A DNA stretch of 64,000 nt, taken from assembly GCF_006715025.1 (NCBI RefSeq), contig NZ_VFMK01000002.1, forward strand, positions 11,918 to 75,917, given 5' to 3'. The notes beneath the pieces are model-generated. The model was not told where the DNA came from. It did not search any database and saw nothing but the letters and a program-made list of their open reading frames with translations. The translations under genes were made by a program, and so were the position numbers. This document shows positions 18,291-25,496 of the stretch, piece after piece. The stretch's first letter is position 1, and the number at the start of each line of letters is the position of its first letter. This DNA comes from Serratia fonticola. Its GTDB lineage: Bacteria; Pseudomonadota; Gammaproteobacteria; Enterobacterales; Enterobacteriaceae.

Positions 18291-19922
18291 TTATCCCAAA
18301 ATGACCGGAGTGATAAGAATGACCAGCATGGTTTTGTTGTTTTCACCGTTGGCACCACCACCGAGTCCGAAGAAGCGGAAACTGCCGACACCCTGGCGGT
18401 TGGCGGTATTATTAAGAGACTGATAACCACTCAGCACCAACGTCTGGCCGGATTGCATAATGACGCGCTGGGTAAAGGTCTTGAGTCGCGTTTTCATGAG
18501 TTCGACCGAGGTGCTGTCACTTGTGAACGTGCGCATGGTCGGGTCATCCGACATATTGATTGCAAACTGCAGCTGCATTTTTGGCGACTGGGGCATCAGG
18601 AACGGCAGCACCGTCATATTGAAACCCGTCGTGATGGTCGATTTGGTGATGCTGCTCGATGAGCCGACGTTAGCCGTGTTCTCTGTAGTGACGTTCGAGG
18701 CATAATCCTGTTGTAGAGCAACTTGGATCGGCACAGCTGACAAGTTAGTGGTCATGCTTGAGGCTTCTGTCATCACGCTGACGTTCGCCTGCTCGGACAA
18801 GGCTTTGATAAAAGCCTTGGTACCAGCCCCTTTGCCATCAAGAATAGAAATACCGCCATTCAGGGCATCGGACGAAGCCCCGGTGAACGCATTGGTCAGA
18901 GATAACCCGACGCTGCCACTGTTGAATACGGCGTTCCAGTCAATGCCGTACTGATCCTGAGTACGTTTCTCAACGCTATAGACCTGGACGTTGAGCACTA
19001 CCTGCCGGTTGAGCTCGTTATTACGGTCATCCAAATAACGACCTATTTGCTCAAGCACGCGCGGTGTATCTGTAACAGTCAGTACACCGGCGGACAAATT
19101 CATGCGCCCGGTGTCCGGCGTCAACATCGACTTGATGGTATTGGTGACGTCCTCGTACAGGCTCGACTTGATTTCCATCTCAGTCGCCTGTGAGGTATTG
19201 GAGTCGCCACTGAGCCCACCGCCGCTGCTGTCGCCCGTCGCCCCCATCGATGAGGTGGTGCCACTCACGGTTTTTGAGCCAAAGCTCGCCTTACTGTCCA
19301 TAAACATGACCGGGAACGTCCGGGTGTCGAGATAGAAAATGGCGATCCGGCCTTGCTCATAACGCCATGACAATCCCAGGCGAGTGGTGACATTGTCGAG
19401 CAAACCGCCCAACTCCCCCTGCCAGAACACGCCCCTGAGTGAAGTACCACCGGTAACAGCCGGTGCAGCTCGGGCGGGTGAGCCACCTAACGCAGCCAAA
19501 GGCACCATCCCATTCGGATCTGGCGCCGGAACGGGGCCACTGAGTTGCTCAGTTTTGCCACCTGTCGGTGCCAATATGGCCTGCGCATCGGGTGTCACCA
19601 CCACCGGCAACCGGCAACGTTTACTGATAAAGGCGCTAACTTCCGCCAGCGTGATACTCCCAGGCCGATTGATAGCCACAGCACAAGGTGGCAGTAAGTT
19701 ATTGCCGCCTGACTGGGTATTTAACGGGTAAGGGTTGATCCATTGAGAGGTCAGATCACGTACCACAGAACCCTTTTTAAGGGCATTCAGATGCTTGTCT
19801 GCCTGTTTTTCGTCTTGCGAGACCGTGCTGTCGATCTTGTCGATGCGCTCAAGCGGCGCACAGCCGGAAAGCAGCAAACACAATGTTGCCGCCAGCCCGG
19901 TTAAGGGGAGGTGTTTTTTCAT
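18291..19922 (-). CDS. pilN: PilN outer-membrane secretin lipoprotein
   Basis: 543-residue secretin that forms the outer-membrane pore of the thin pilus. A lipoprotein signal with lipobox LLSGC (residues about 17-21) begins the chain, N0/N1-like domains follow, then a Gly/Ser-rich loop (around GDSSGGGLSGDSNTSQ), and the conserved C-terminal secretin domain from about residue 320. It is two bases upstream of pilO in the same operon. Length and domain order match R64/TcpC-type secretins. Confidence 0.92.
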   Translation of the reverse strand: MKKHLPLTGLAATLCLLLSGCAPLERIDKIDSTVSQDEKQADKHLNALKKGSVVRDLTSQWINPYPLNTQSGGNNLLPPCAVAINRPGSITLAEVSAFISKRCRLPVVVTPDAQAILAPTGGKTEQLSGPVPAPDPNGMVPLAALGGSPARAAPAVTGGTSLRGVFWQGELGGLLDNVTTRLGLSWRYEQGRIAIFYLDTRTFPVMFMDSKASFGSKTVSGTTSSMGATGDSSGGGLSGDSNTSQATEMEIKSSLYEDVTNTIKSMLTPDTGRMNLSAGVLTVTDTPRVLEQIGRYLDDRNNELNRQVVLNVQVYSVEKRTQDQYGIDWNAVFNSGSVGLSLTNAFTGASSDALNGGISILDGKGAGTKAFIKALSEQANVSVMTEASSMTTNLSAVPIQVALQQDYASNVTTENTANVGSSSSITKSTITTGFNMTVLPFLMPQSPKMQLQFAINMSDDPTMRTFTSDSTSVELMKTRLKTFTQRVIMQSGQTLVLSGYQSLNNTANRQGVGSFRFFGLGGGANGENNKTMLVILITPVILG

Positions 19923-19946
19923 TTTTAACCTTACGGTGAGGAGAGA

Positions 19947-20372
19947 TTAGTTGAGGTACACCAGGCTGCCGTCAGCAATGCTGGCAGGTACGTTAACTTG
20001 CATGTCATTGCCCAAGCTGTCGATCAGACGTCTTCCTACGACCTTTCCAACCAGCGCTGAATGCTGGCTCTGTGCTAACAATGCGGACATCAGCCCCGGC
20101 TGATCCGGTTGGTAGACATAAACACGGTCAGCCTGCAGCACATTGTGTAATTCAGGTAGGGATGACCAGCCGAAGGCACTGTCGGGGATAACGCCGTCTT
20201 TTTGAGCAGGGTTTTTATAGCGCCAGTCATTGATATCATTGATATAACGAACGGTTTGAATAGCGCGTTGGCTCAGAGTGCTATCTTGCATCTGCGCTCC
20301 TGTTTGATCATGCGCTGGTATGTTGACCCAGACAAGGAGCCCTAGAAATACCGAGAACAACCAGTAAATCAT
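19947..20372 (-). CDS. pilM: PilM pilus assembly protein
   Basis: 141-residue protein with one N-terminal membrane helix (MIYWLFSVFLGLLVWVNI) and a periplasmic remainder of the plasmid PilM family, required for pilus biogenesis. I chose ATG 20372, with GGGGAG seven bases upstream, over the longer frame from 20411, because this start also overlaps the stop codon of a small upstream gene. It precedes pilN by 24 bases. Confidence 0.8.
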   Translation of the reverse strand: MIYWLFSVFLGLLVWVNIPAHDQTGAQMQDSTLSQRAIQTVRYINDINDWRYKNPAQKDGVIPDSAFGWSSLPELHNVLQADRVYVYQPDQPGLMSALLAQSQHSALVGKVVGRRLIDSLGNDMQVNVPASIADGSLVYLN

Positions 20373-20452
20373 CGCACAACTCCCCAAATCAGAATCCAGA
20401 ACACAGCGCACAGAACTATCACGCCGATGTTCACTTTGCCGCGATCACTCAT
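20369..20452 (-). CDS. 27-residue membrane peptide gene upstream of pilM
   Basis: A short open frame that starts at ATG 20452 behind a strong GGAGGT ribosome site and ends in TGA overlapping the pilM ATG. The product begins MSDRGKVNIG, is hydrophobic from about residue 9 onward (VIVLCAVFWILIWGVV) and ends in Arg, so it would be a single-helix membrane peptide. The strong Shine-Dalgarno and the overlap argue that it is translated and coupled to pilM. I do not recognise it; it could be a small pilus-assembly partner or only a coupling leader. Confidence 0.6.
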   Translation of the reverse strand: MSDRGKVNIGVIVLCAVFWILIWGVVR

Positions 20453-20524
20453 TCGTACCTCCAGAAATTAAGGCTGCGAAAGCAACCTCTTGAACAGAGG
20501 GAGATGAAACCTACTGAATGGCCC

Positions 20525-21508
20525 TCAGTGGATTTCCTTGTCGTCAACAGAAATGACACACTGAGCATTGCGAATGCCGGCATACAATGGCACTTTCGCC
20601 GTACCGTACAAGGTAAACAGGCTATTCAACGCATCGCGGAAACTCCCTTCAAACTTGAGGGGGGCATCGATACGGTAATTTACTGATGTCAGCCAAGCGA
20701 CAGTCCAATTACCCACGCCGGGTGTAGAACACTTCTCAGCAGATGCCCAACTGAACAGAACATCTTTTAGTGTACTGCCTGTCTCAATACGCCAGATCTG
20801 TGGAACAGGGAGCACTTTTGATTCAGGTGGTGCTTTTGTGGTTGGTGTGCTAGGCACCGATGTGATCTGTTTCTCCTGATTCTGTGAATTACTGAATGGA
20901 TTACGAGGGGAAGTGGTAACTGGTGATGTGTTTATTGCATTCTTCGTTTTGACAATAGATGGTTTACTTGCAGTGGAGAACTCCGGTGTTTTGTATGCGA
21001 CTGATACCTGTTTTTTAGGCCAGTCAATCATCGCTACCCAACCATATTGTCGCAACAGGCTGTCAAGTATGTATGGCCACTGATCGTTAGCCACCAGGCT
21101 TATTCGCTGCTTAAATTCATTCTTGAGATTTTCTGAGATAACAACATTCCAGCCTGACGGGACAATCTTATAAAGCATTTGCTCCATCTGAAGATCTTTT
21201 GAATTTACGGTGACCAATTTAAACGGTTCTGGAGAGCCCAGCGATTTGATGTTGGTCAACCCACGTAAACTGCCTGGCGAAATATTTTTCACCGGAGTTA
21301 TTGCTGTAGGTAAACGGACTGGTTGAACAGTTGCGCTGGCTTGCTGCAGGCTTTTTTGCGCAAGCTCAATACGCTTTAAGTTAGTACTTATTTGCGTATC
21401 CACGAATTGTTGGGCATCACTGACAACCGGCCGATGACCTGGCAAGCTACAGCCACCCAGTAATACGGGAAGCAGCATGGAAGTGTGAATTATTTTCATA
21501 GGTATCAT
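20525..21508 (-). CDS. pilL: PilL-like lipoprotein (TcpQ-like C-terminus)
   Basis: 327-residue outer-membrane lipoprotein of thin-pilus assembly. The lipoprotein signal has lipobox LLGGCS (cysteine near residue 20). Residues about 90-170 match the PilL N-terminal domain pattern, a Pro/Thr/Ser linker follows, and the last roughly 90 residues (LKDVLFSWASAEKC onward) resemble the TcpQ/secretin-associated domain. Start choice is uncertain between ATG 21508 and ATG 21499; both keep the lipobox. It is the first recognised pil gene in the operon. Confidence 0.8.
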   Translation of the reverse strand: MIPMKIIHTSMLLPVLLGGCSLPGHRPVVSDAQQFVDTQISTNLKRIELAQKSLQQASATVQPVRLPTAITPVKNISPGSLRGLTNIKSLGSPEPFKLVTVNSKDLQMEQMLYKIVPSGWNVVISENLKNEFKQRISLVANDQWPYILDSLLRQYGWVAMIDWPKKQVSVAYKTPEFSTASKPSIVKTKNAINTSPVTTSPRNPFSNSQNQEKQITSVPSTPTTKAPPESKVLPVPQIWRIETGSTLKDVLFSWASAEKCSTPGVGNWTVAWLTSVNYRIDAPLKFEGSFRDALNSLFTLYGTAKVPLYAGIRNAQCVISVDDKEIH

Positions 21509-21543
21509 CGGGTAATGGCTCGACCGTGTCGTGCGATGGGATT

Positions 21544-21744
21544 CTAAATGAGATATTCTTGTTGAAATTCAGCTATTTGCTCCTCAGCTTCATCGATTAA
21601 ATTTCGTAGAGAAGACAGTTTACTAAGTGGCATTGTCTCTGGGGCTTTAGCTCGGATCCTGCAGGCTCGTTTGAATTCGGTTATCCGGGCCGCCCGCCGG
21701 ATCTGTAACTCTCGTAGATCTTTTCCAGTGATCGTGAGGCACAT
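21544..21744 (-). CDS. Small charged protein of unknown function in pil operon
   Basis: 66-residue soluble protein, highly charged and predicted helical (ITEFKRACRIRAKAPETM, then a Glu/Gln-rich C-terminal helix). The ATG has a GAGGA site upstream. It lies between the traC-like gene and pilL, where R64 carries pilI-pilK, but I see no similarity that would allow one of those names. Confidence 0.5.
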   Translation of the reverse strand: MCLTITGKDLRELQIRRAARITEFKRACRIRAKAPETMPLSKLSSLRNLIDEAEEQIAEFQQEYLI

Positions 21745-21795
21745 AGGAGATTCCTCAAGTTGATGTTTAGTTCAAGCAGATGGCATGTTGTTTTG

Positions 21796-22494
21796 TCAGT
21801 GATAACTTACCTTTCCTGTTGAACTGTGTGGTGGCCGCCAGATATCGTTTCTTCTGGGGCTCCATTCATTAGGAGCCAGTGAAGTGGTACCAATATGTAA
21901 TGTGCGAACGTGACGACGGTTATCCAGCGCCAGTTCAATATCGGCCACTACAACTTGAAATCCTCCCGCGTGAAATATCTTTTCCACGTCTTCGCTTGCA
22001 TCTCCAGTGCTATTTAACAACAATTGGAAAGTTACAGGTTGCACCATATCTCCCGTATGTTGAAATGCTGTTTCCGTGCGCGTCAACTGCAATGCATGTT
22101 GACGCCGATCCCGCCGACGTTGCATCAATTCCATTGTGATGTTTTCCGGAAATCGACAGACAACAAGACGCCAGCCTTTTTGCATCAGGACATTCAGGGC
22201 AGAACGAAAACGGAACAGATCGCAGTGTTCCGCGGCGGAAGCATGGTTCATCAGTAGGCTTAGGGTTCTATCGACTGGTACGGATTTGTCTGTGGTATTC
22301 AGTAGCTGGCGTAACGAGGTGAACTCGGCGTTCATCCCTTGAAAGCTCGGTTTACTCCGTGCTTCATCAAGCCAGTTTGAGATAAAACGTCGACGTACGG
22401 TTTCCGAAGTGAAGGGTGTCTCCTGTTCGGCAGTGCGTAGGGCGACGAGAATACACCATAGAAGATGGTGAACGGAATTATCTGCGGAGTACAA
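21796..22494 (-). CDS. TraC-like regulator candidate (by position), TTG start
   Basis: 232-residue soluble protein with many Arg, His and Gln residues and no recognisable motif. It occupies the place of R64 traC, directly after traB and before the pil genes; R64 TraC is needed for tra/pil expression. The start is TTG at 22494, supported by AAGGAG eight bases upstream; no in-frame ATG lies near. A mid-protein basic segment (ELMQRRRDRRQHALQL) could bind nucleic acid. The family link is inferred from gene order only. Confidence 0.5.
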   Translation of the reverse strand: MYSADNSVHHLLWCILVALRTAEQETPFTSETVRRRFISNWLDEARSKPSFQGMNAEFTSLRQLLNTTDKSVPVDRTLSLLMNHASAAEHCDLFRFRSALNVLMQKGWRLVVCRFPENITMELMQRRRDRRQHALQLTRTETAFQHTGDMVQPVTFQLLLNSTGDASEDVEKIFHAGGFQVVVADIELALDNRRHVRTLHIGTTSLAPNEWSPRRNDIWRPPHSSTGKVSYH

Positions 22495-22645
22495 AGGGTG
22501 ATCTCCTTTTATTTATCAGTTACCGAATGCTTGTAATGGTGTCTGTATCAACCTCAGCGAGAAGGAGAACCGGCTATAGGAGCGGGGATGCCCATGGCTG
22601 GACCGGTTCAGACACCATTACTGGAATCCGGTAGTATATAATTGA

Positions 22646-22678
22646 TAAAAAAGAACCCGGCTCAAATAAGGCCGGGTT
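22646..22678 (-). terminator. Rho-independent terminator between traB and traC-like gene
   Basis: On the minus strand the arms AACCCGGC and GCCGGGTT flank a 9-base loop and are followed by a run of six T within CTTTTTTATC. It lies 26 bases past the traB stop codon, so traB and the downstream pil operon are separated by termination unless TraB itself suppresses it. Confidence 0.85.
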
Positions 22679-22703
22679 AACTGGAATATGCTGCGGGTTG
22701 TCA

Positions 22704-23216
22704 TCAAAACCCCAGCAAACTGGGCTCGAATACCAGCTTCATTAACAGTGCTACTCTCGACACTGGGCGGGAATCCTGTTCCATACGTAGGAGATACTGG
22801 TACTGGGTTGTTGTTAGCCATGTATGGGATGCTGCTTCTAACTCATCCCGGGCCTCGGGATTAAGGGTGGGGTCAGGATGAAGTTTCATCAACCCTTCAA
22901 CTACTGAGGCGCGAAGTGGTGCAATTTGTGAGCCATTCATAACAAAGCTACAGAAAGCTGAGTGCCGGCGGATTTTATCAACGGTCTGGGTTGCCAGATT
23001 TGCCTTAAGAAAAAAATAGCCAGGGAACAGCGGTAAAATGTGTTTACGTGAGCAGTTAATTTTGTCGGCGCGACGGATGGTTCTTATTGTCAGTGGTGTC
23101 CAGGGTGTTATGTGTTGATCACTGAGCCAGTCAAAAAGTCTTTCGCGGTTTTTACCGCCGGTAATGTACTGTGCCAGATACCAGCATTGTCCGTTAAGTT
23201 CATCAATATCCATCAT
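22704..23216 (-). CDS. traB: TraB-like NusG/RfaH-family transcription antiterminator
   Basis: 170-residue protein with an N-terminal NusG domain: CWYLAQYITGGKNRERLFDWL, then RKHILPLFPGYFFLKAN, the strand-helix pattern of NGN domains. The C-terminal part is not a clear KOW domain. In R64, TraB activates tra/pil genes and is NusG-like. I chose ATG 23216 or the adjacent ATG 23213 (GAGAG upstream) because the NusG domain starts right after; the open frame continues further upstream without support. A specialised antiterminator placed just before a strong terminator suggests processive antitermination of the pil/tra operon. Confidence 0.78.
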   Translation of the reverse strand: MMDIDELNGQCWYLAQYITGGKNRERLFDWLSDQHITPWTPLTIRTIRRADKINCSRKHILPLFPGYFFLKANLATQTVDKIRRHSAFCSFVMNGSQIAPLRASVVEGLMKLHPDPTLNPEARDELEAASHTWLTTTQYQYLLRMEQDSRPVSRVALLMKLVFEPSLLGF

Positions 23217-23498
23217 GCTCTCGCCCGAACTGATCCCCCTGAGGGTCATTCTGTATCCGACAGGGGTCGAATACACTGGGCGATAACGCTGAAACAGTGG
23301 CTGTCTCACTCAGCCCCCTGCAATTCAGACAGCGGCATCGCTCAGTCTATTCTTGTTCAAGTTGGTCCTCTTGGCGGTAGGACACATGCACAGTGGATAT
23401 TAACACGAAAATACATAATATCAAGTGTTTTGAAATCCAAACATTTCAGGTGATGCTACTGCGTAATATGGATCACCTTTTGCTTATGGTGAATCTAT

Positions 23499-23876
23499 AT
23501 GGTACCCAAACGCTTGAAGGAAGCCCGAGAAGCTGCTGGGCTTACCCAGAAACAACTGGCCGAATTAGTGGCTATCGAAGGCGTTAACCTCACGTCTAGG
23601 ATATCTAACTATGAAGTAGGACGATTTACTCCCTCTTTTGACTTCGTTGTTCGTGTAGCTAAAGCTCTTAATTATCCTGAGTACTACTTTTATGTAGTAG
23701 ACGACGATGTTGCTGAGTTATTGCTGCAGCATCATCAATCTGCAGGTTCGATGCCGTTATTTGCACATTCACCTGAATACATGAACCGAGATAGCAAAAA
23801 ATACAAAGCTTCATTAGAAGAGGCTCTAGGCATGGCAGAACGACTCACTTCATATATTAAAAAATCGGTAAAGTAA
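23499..23876 (+). CDS. XRE-family helix-turn-helix repressor
   Basis: 125-residue transcription factor. Residues about 5-62 are a Cro/CI-type HTH (RLKEAREAAGLTQKQLAELV, then SRISNYEVGRFTPSFDFVVRVAKAL). The rest is a short helical tail, too short for a peptidase-type sensor domain. It is divergent from traB across a roughly 280-bp AT-rich interval, so it probably controls the traB/pil promoter and itself. Whether it is the counterpart of R64 traA cannot be told. Confidence 0.85.
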   Translation: MVPKRLKEAREAAGLTQKQLAELVAIEGVNLTSRISNYEVGRFTPSFDFVVRVAKALNYPEYYFYVVDDDVAELLLQHHQSAGSMPLFAHSPEYMNRDSKKYKASLEEALGMAERLTSYIKKSVK

Positions 23877-23978
23877 AAATTTGATTTAATATCTCTCATC
23901 TTGGCGGTACTAAGAGATATAAATGACAGTCAAGTCAAGGGTGAGAAAAATATTCGCATAAAATATATAGTAAATACA

Positions 23979-23994
23979 GACCCCTGCAGGGGTC
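23979..23994. promoter_or_regulatory. Perfect 16-bp palindrome GACCCCTGCAGGGGTC
   Basis: The palindrome lies four bases before the ATG of a 32-codon ORF and contains that ORF's AGGGG Shine-Dalgarno in its right arm. In RNA it would fold into a hairpin that hides the ribosome site; in DNA it could be an operator. There is no following T tract on either strand, so it is not a classical terminator. Confidence 0.5.
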
Positions 23995-23997
23995 AAA

Positions 23998-24096
23998 ATG
24001 TTAAAATTGCTTGTAGTAGCTAGCGCTCCAGTTAGAAATAGTATTATTTTTAGCCTGAGCGTCTATATTTTAATCTACTATGTATTTAGTGGTTAA
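23998..24096 (+). CDS. 32-residue hydrophobic peptide ORF
   Basis: ATG 23998 follows AGGGG with six-base spacing. The product begins MLKLLVVASAPVRNS and then runs as a hydrophobic helix (IIFSLSVYILIYYVF) to the stop at 24096. The ribosome site lies in a perfect palindrome, suggesting translational control. Size and hydrophobicity resemble small membrane toxins of type I toxin-antitoxin systems, but I see no clear antisense RNA promoter. It may also be a chance frame in AT-rich DNA. Confidence 0.35.
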   Translation: MLKLLVVASAPVRNSIIFSLSVYILIYYVFSG

Positions 24097-24184
24097 AATA
24101 TGAGCTGAAGAATTTTTTGCTATTTTTTTAAATTAATTTAAATTTAAATAAAATTTAATTTAAAACTAAAAAATTTACATAAGT

Positions 24185-24208
24185 ACTCCTCATAAAATAA
24201 TGAGGAGT
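24185..24208 (-). terminator. Hairpin downstream of the LuxR-type gene
   Basis: Arms ACTCCTCA and TGAGGAGT with an 8-base AT loop, 27 bases past the LuxR-type stop codon. On the minus strand the hairpin is followed by AT-rich sequence including six T after about 12 bases. A plausible, not ideal, terminator. Confidence 0.5.
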
Positions 24209-24234
24209 GCTGTAGTCAATGCTGTTTGATTAAA

Positions 24235-24528
24235 TTATGGCCTATTGGCCATGGTCTCATAGTATTTTTGAGGAAAATCATCTGGTGCCATCATTGCAGT
24301 GTAGGTTCGTGAGTGATAGATAATTCTGACTGTTTCTAGCTTATCTACATTTAAGTTTTCTTTTATCCTTCTTAAGGATAGTTTAACTGCATTTTTAGAA
24401 CATTTTAAAATGTCAGCGATGCCCTCACTGTTAGAACCGAAAGCATAATACATCAACACCTGAAACTGAGATTCGGTCAGTTCCGGGAACATGAGACGTT
24501 GTTTCCAGAGAGTTTCTAAATTCAGCAT
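24235..24528 (-). CDS. LuxR-type helix-turn-helix regulator, short form
   Basis: 97-residue protein whose core (LTESQFQVLMYYAFGSNSEG, then a recognition helix within KNAVKLSLRRIKENL) is a GerE/LuxR HTH. No receiver or ligand-binding domain precedes it, so it is a stand-alone DNA-binding protein. The C-terminal tail is short and polar. It sits among regulators between the transfer operon and replicon 1 and probably links transfer or replication to host state; its targets are not evident. Confidence 0.75.
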   Translation of the reverse strand: MLNLETLWKQRLMFPELTESQFQVLMYYAFGSNSEGIADILKCSKNAVKLSLRRIKENLNVDKLETVRIIYHSRTYTAMMAPDDFPQKYYETMANRP

Positions 24529-24689
24529 GATATACCCCTTATTTTGTGGAATAATGTAAGGCGCTGGGGTTGTGTTTTAAAATAATAATCCAAAAAATGT
24601 CAAATTAAAGTATATCTATACTAGTCGGCTAATGATCACTGACGGTACATACCTACAAGCTATTTTAGATGATTCGTACATATGTTCCG

Positions 24690-24778
24690 GTAGTGAACTG
24701 GCTGAGCACTCCTCACCAGTTAAGCCAGTTAGCCGTTAAGGTAAAGGCCGCTCTTTACGGCGGCTTAGTTCCCTGGTG
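24690..24778. other. Structured intergenic region with nested inverted repeats
   Basis: The 350-bp gap between the LuxR-type gene and the RHH gene holds nested repeats: AACTGGCT with AGCCAGTT, CCTCACCAG with CTGGTGAGG about 55 bases apart, and AAGGCCGC with a matching GCGGCTT-type arm around CTCTTTACGG. No ORF or T tract is associated. It could be a recombination site, a structured RNA or a replication-termination element. Confidence 0.35.
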
Positions 24779-24794
24779 AGGCCGTATACTATAT

Positions 24795-24810
24795 GACACT
24801 ATATAGTGTC
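24795..24810. promoter_or_regulatory. Perfect 16-bp palindrome, candidate RHH operator
   Basis: GACACTATATAGTGTC is fully self-complementary and overlaps TATACT and TATAGT hexamers that could be -10 elements. It lies 72 bp upstream of the RHH regulator start. RHH repressors commonly bind such short palindromes at their own promoter, so it is a likely autoregulatory operator. Confidence 0.6.
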
Positions 24811-24882
24811 TATCTTCAACCACTTTATTCTATTTCGTTGCTATTTACACTACCAGTTCATTTAGTTACGGATAGGTATCCT

Positions 24883-25059
24883 ATGGCTGAGCCATTTTTA
24901 AAGAACCGAAAGAGGTTTACATCCTCTCTGGAAAATAAACTCGTCCCACTTTTCGATGAGTTATCGCGTACCACTCGTATCCCTAAGAGCCGATTGTTGG
25001 ATGAGGCCATTGAGGATCTGTTGAAGAAACACGGTGTGACTGCACCAGTGGAAGGATGA
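24883..25059 (+). CDS. Ribbon-helix-helix protein, probable copy-control repressor
   Basis: 58-residue protein with the RHH signature: a basic beta strand (NRKRFTSSLENKLV), helix A (PLFDELSRTTRI), then PKSRLLDEAIEDLLKKHG as helix B. ATG 24883 is preceded by ATAGG; the upstream extension to 24793 would cross the palindromic operator and is rejected. Its place just ahead of the RepA control region suggests a transcriptional copy-number repressor, as CopB is for IncFII or RepC for IncL/M, though sequence kinship to those is not visible. Confidence 0.7.
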   Translation: MAEPFLKNRKRFTSSLENKLVPLFDELSRTTRIPKSRLLDEAIEDLLKKHGVTAPVEG

Positions 25060-25348
25060 GGTAGCGCTGAATTTTGCTCGATCTTTCAAATTCATCGTAA
25101 AGATCGATGATTTATATATATATTTCATATTGTTACTGTGATGATGATCGTTTTGTAGGGATCCATTTGTTGCAAGCAAATAAAAAATGGGTAGTATTCA
25201 TAGGGTTTTGCTGTAGCGATCGGTCTGTAAACGGCTGACGAGAAGAGATGAATAAATAGCTATGTGGCTTTCAGCAGCATAGCAAATGGGATGGGCATAT
25301 CCTTAAATGCTCAAGGGAAAAGGTACCAAAACAGCGGGCCTTGAATGC

Positions 25349-25423
25349 AAAAACCCCCCGAAATCTGGTTCAACTTGGCGGAAGATACAGATATCAGGGG
25401 GTCATAAAGCAGGCGCTGGCCTG
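25349..25423 (-). ncRNA. Antisense RNA (Inc/CopA type) controlling RepA
   Basis: The minus strand has a TATAAT box (25430-25435) and a TTGTTT -35 (25452-25457) with 16-bp spacing, predicting a start near 25423. The transcript would be about 75 nt and end in a long GC hairpin followed by TTTTT (25349-25353), a classic intrinsic terminator. It is fully complementary to the repA leader hairpin whose loop carries TTGGCGG, the conserved loop of IncI, IncB, IncL/M and IncFII copy-control RNAs. It should set copy number and incompatibility. Confidence 0.85.
25354..25401 (+). promoter_or_regulatory. repA leader stem-loop I with TTGGCGG loop
   Basis: Arm CCCCCCGAAATCTG pairs with CAGATATCAGGGGG at 12 of 14 positions, leaving a loop that contains TTGGCGG (25375-25381). 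This is the target of the antisense RNA and one half of a pseudoknot: CCGCCA at 25468-25473 is complementary to TGGCGG in the loop. Confidence 0.85.
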
Positions 25424-25429
25424 TGAGAG

Positions 25430-25457
25430 ATTATAACTCATGCAATTCAGAAAACAA
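25430..25457 (-). promoter_or_regulatory. Promoter of the antisense RNA
   Basis: Minus-strand TTGTTT and consensus TATAAT hexamers, 16 bp apart, driving the copy-control RNA towards lower coordinates. Confidence 0.75.
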
Positions 25458-25496
25458 TACCCGAAGACCGCCATAAGTGTCGGCGGGTGTGACTAG
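25440..25496 (+). CDS. RepA leader peptide (RepY-like), 18 residues
   Basis: ATG 25440 to TAG 25496 encodes an 18-residue peptide (MQFRKQYPKTAISVGGCD) with GAGAG about ten bases upstream. It ends inside the repA start region and reads through a small hairpin formed by CCGCC (25468-25472) and GGCGG (25482-25486). In IncI-type control, translation of such a leader opens this hairpin, frees CCGCC to form the pseudoknot with the stem-loop I loop, and turns on repA translation. The peptide sequence itself is probably unimportant. Confidence 0.65.
   Translation: MQFRKQYPKTAISVGGCD
25468..25486 (+). promoter_or_regulatory. repA start-site hairpin that masks the pseudoknot element
   Basis: CCGCC and GGCGG form a 5-bp stem with loop ATAAGTGTC that overlaps the candidate repA GTG codon at 25477. 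The left arm is the same element that can pair with TTGGCGG of stem-loop I, so two mutually exclusive folds exist. Confidence 0.75.

Noticed and set aside
23998..24234. tRNA or structured ncRNA in the AT-rich gap
   Set aside because: No cloverleaf or conserved RNA motif; only the palindrome and the LuxR-gene terminator are present.
24793..24882. N-terminal extension of the RHH protein
   Set aside because: It would run through the palindromic operator and promoter; ATG 24883 has the ribosome site and starts the RHH fold.
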